A stretch of 6,846 nt of DNA from Thiodiazotropha sp037382065 (GTDB lineage Bacteria; Pseudomonadota; Gammaproteobacteria; Chromatiales; Chromatiaceae): the NCBI GenBank assembly GCA_037382065.1, contig JARRQF010000212.1, forward strand, positions 1 to 6,846, written 5' to 3'. Below, one piece after another: positions 5,649-6,846 of this stretch. The notes beneath the pieces are model-generated. The model searched no databases. It was not told the origin of the DNA and worked only from the letters and a program-made list of their open reading frames with translations. Within the stretch, counting starts at the first letter, position 1. Each line of letters starts with the position of its first letter. A program made the translations under genes and the position numbers.

Positions 5649-6846
5649 GTGAGTAATAACGAGCTTGAAGCATTAAGAGCCGAAAACGCAAGACTAGTTT
5701 CCCTTCTAGAGTCTCATGGTATTGAATGGCGCATACGGAAAAATGAGCCTTCTCCACCTGAAAGGGAAATTTCACTAACAACTGAAGAAAAGATCGTACT
5801 CTTTCGCCGTTTATTCCGGGGCCGTGAGGATGTCTATCCAGTCCGCTGGGAAAACAAGGTGGGGAAATCTGGCTATTCTCCCGCCTGTGCTAACGAGTGG
5901 AAGCGGGGCATCTGCGAAAAAACAAGAGTTAAATGCTCTGACTGTTCTAAACGCTTGTTTCTACCTGTTACGGATCAAACGCTGTTTAATCATCTCGCCG
6001 GTAACCAAACTATCGGTGTGTACCCATTGTTGAGCGATGATAGCTGCCACTTTCTAGCGGTTGATTTTGATAAGGCTGATTGGCGGGATGACGCTAAAGC
6101 GTTTGTTCGTTCTTGCAGGGAGTTAAATGTACCGGTTGCTTTAGAAATATCCCGCTCCGGAAATGGTGCCCATGCTTGGGTTTTCTTTTCAACAACAGTT
6201 GCTGCCCGTGATGCCCGCCGTTTGGGCACAGCACTCATCAGTCATACCTGCAATCGAACTCGTCAGTTAGAGCTTGGCTCTTATGATCGCCTTTTTCCCA
6301 ATCAGGATGCTATGCCCAAGGGCGGATTTGGCAACCTTATCGCGTTACCGTTACAGAAACAGCCACGTGAAAGAAATTGTAGTGTATTCGTTGATGATGC
6401 TTTTAAACCTTATCCTGACCAATGGGCGTTTCTGGCATCCATTCAGCCGATGAGCTTTCAGGATATTGAACCAACCATCTTGCTAGCCACCGGTAATACG
6501 CATCCGCTGGATGTGACCTTTATCAGCGATGAAGATTTGAAGGAGCCATGGAAACGCCCCAATGTAGACGCAAAGAAACTCACCGATCCCATGCCGGAAT
6601 CCATTGAAGTTACGCTGGCTAACCTTGTCTACATTGCAAAAGCACCTCTGCCACAACCCTTATTAAACAGGTTGATTCGTTTGGCGGCCTTTCAGAATCC
6701 AGAATTCTACAAAGCACAAGCAATGCGTTTTCCAGTATGGGATAAACCAAGAGTCATCGGTTGTGCAGAGAACTTCCCCCAGTATATTGGCCTACCTCGT
6801 GGATGTGCTGAACCGGCAATAGAGTTACTTAAAGAACATGGTATTC
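5649..6846 (+). CDS. TOTE conflict-system primase/helicase protein, N-terminal part (truncated by window end)
   Basis: An open frame of 399 codons runs off the right edge. Residues 3-26 form a short leucine-rich coiled coil. A Cys cluster (Cys80, Cys89, Cys96, Cys99) could bind zinc. The archaeo-eukaryotic primase core follows, with the metal-binding VDFD (Asp139/Asp141) and SGNGAH with His175 as the nucleotide-binding histidine. Next come SYDRLFPNQD (211-220) and GNLIALPLQ (228-236), both characteristic of the TOTE primase family. The last visible residues (IGLPRGCAEPAIELLKEHGI) match the segment that normally precedes a DEAD/DEAH-type helicase, so the missing part is probably a helicase. 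The family is predicted to act on nucleic acid in anti-invader conflict; its chemistry there is not settled. GTG at 5649 is the first available start after an in-frame stop at 5634. It lies 4 bases after the protease stop and has no ribosome binding site, implying translational coupling. The first ATG comes far inside the domain. Confidence 0.88.
   Translation, partial: MSNNELEALRAENARLVSLLESHGIEWRIRKNEPSPPEREISLTTEEKIVLFRRLFRGREDVYPVRWENKVGKSGYSPACANEWKRGICEKTRVKCSDCSKRLFLPVTDQTLFNHLAGNQTIGVYPLLSDDSCHFLAVDFDKADWRDDAKAFVRSCRELNVPVALEISRSGNGAHAWVFFSTTVAARDARRLGTALISHTCNRTRQLELGSYDRLFPNQDAMPKGGFGNLIALPLQKQPRERNCSVFVDDAFKPYPDQWAFLASIQPMSFQDIEPTILLATGNTHPLDVTFISDEDLKEPWKRPNVDAKKLTDPMPESIEVTLANLVYIAKAPLPQPLLNRLIRLAAFQNPEFYKAQAMRFPVWDKPRVIGCAENFPQYIGLPRGCAEPAIELLKEHGI

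Noticed and set aside
5277..6238. Open frames at 5277-5477 and 5824-6033 (plus) and 5990-6238 (minus)
   Set aside because: All lie inside the protease or TOTE coding frames, which show clear family motifs. These are shadows.
1..6846. CRISPR array, tRNA, rRNA, integrase or complete insertion sequence
   Set aside because: No regularly spaced repeats, cloverleaf, rRNA-like stretch, or transposase/integrase motifs were seen on either strand.

Overview
The window looks like part of a bacterial defence or genomic island. The protein families and codon use suggest a proteobacterium, most likely a gammaproteobacterium, but no rRNA, tRNA or core gene is present to fix the taxonomy. By eye, the hipBA block on the minus strand is richer in G+C than the plus-strand operon beside it. 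This suggests the two blocks were acquired separately.

Layout. Positions 1-295 hold no convincing gene. They carry a cluster of inverted repeats, including a terminator-like hairpin at about 90-108. Positions 296-1889 (minus strand) hold a complete HipB-HipA type II toxin-antitoxin operon, with the two genes overlapping by 14 bp. Positions 1890-2155 are a divergent intergenic region with weak candidate promoters in both directions. From 2156 to the right edge lies a tightly packed plus-strand operon of three genes. First is an AAA+ ATPase (IetA-like). Second is a subtilisin-like S8 serine protease (IetS-like) whose frame is broken by one in-frame TGA at 3509-3511. Third, starting 4 bases after the protease stop, is the N-terminal part of a TOTE-type archaeo-eukaryotic primase/helicase protein, cut off by the window end just before its expected helicase domain.

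How the genes may work together. AAA ATPase plus subtilase pairs of this kind are known as IetAS, described as a plasmid-stability toxin-antitoxin pair and later as an antiphage system. TOTE primase-helicases were predicted computationally to be conflict-system components. Here they appear to share one transcription unit, so the operon may be a composite ATPase-protease-primase/helicase defence system with hipBA divergently beside it.

The strongest sequence observation is the protease. The frame is the same on both sides of the TGA, homology-like sequence runs straight through it, and the Asp/His/Ser triad is intact. The gene is therefore either freshly inactivated by one base change (a GGA to TGA change would explain it), expressed by readthrough or internal restart, or affected by a sequencing error. 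A second, weaker observation is an imperfect direct repeat of about 85 bp (107-190 and 1949-2036) bracketing hipBA.
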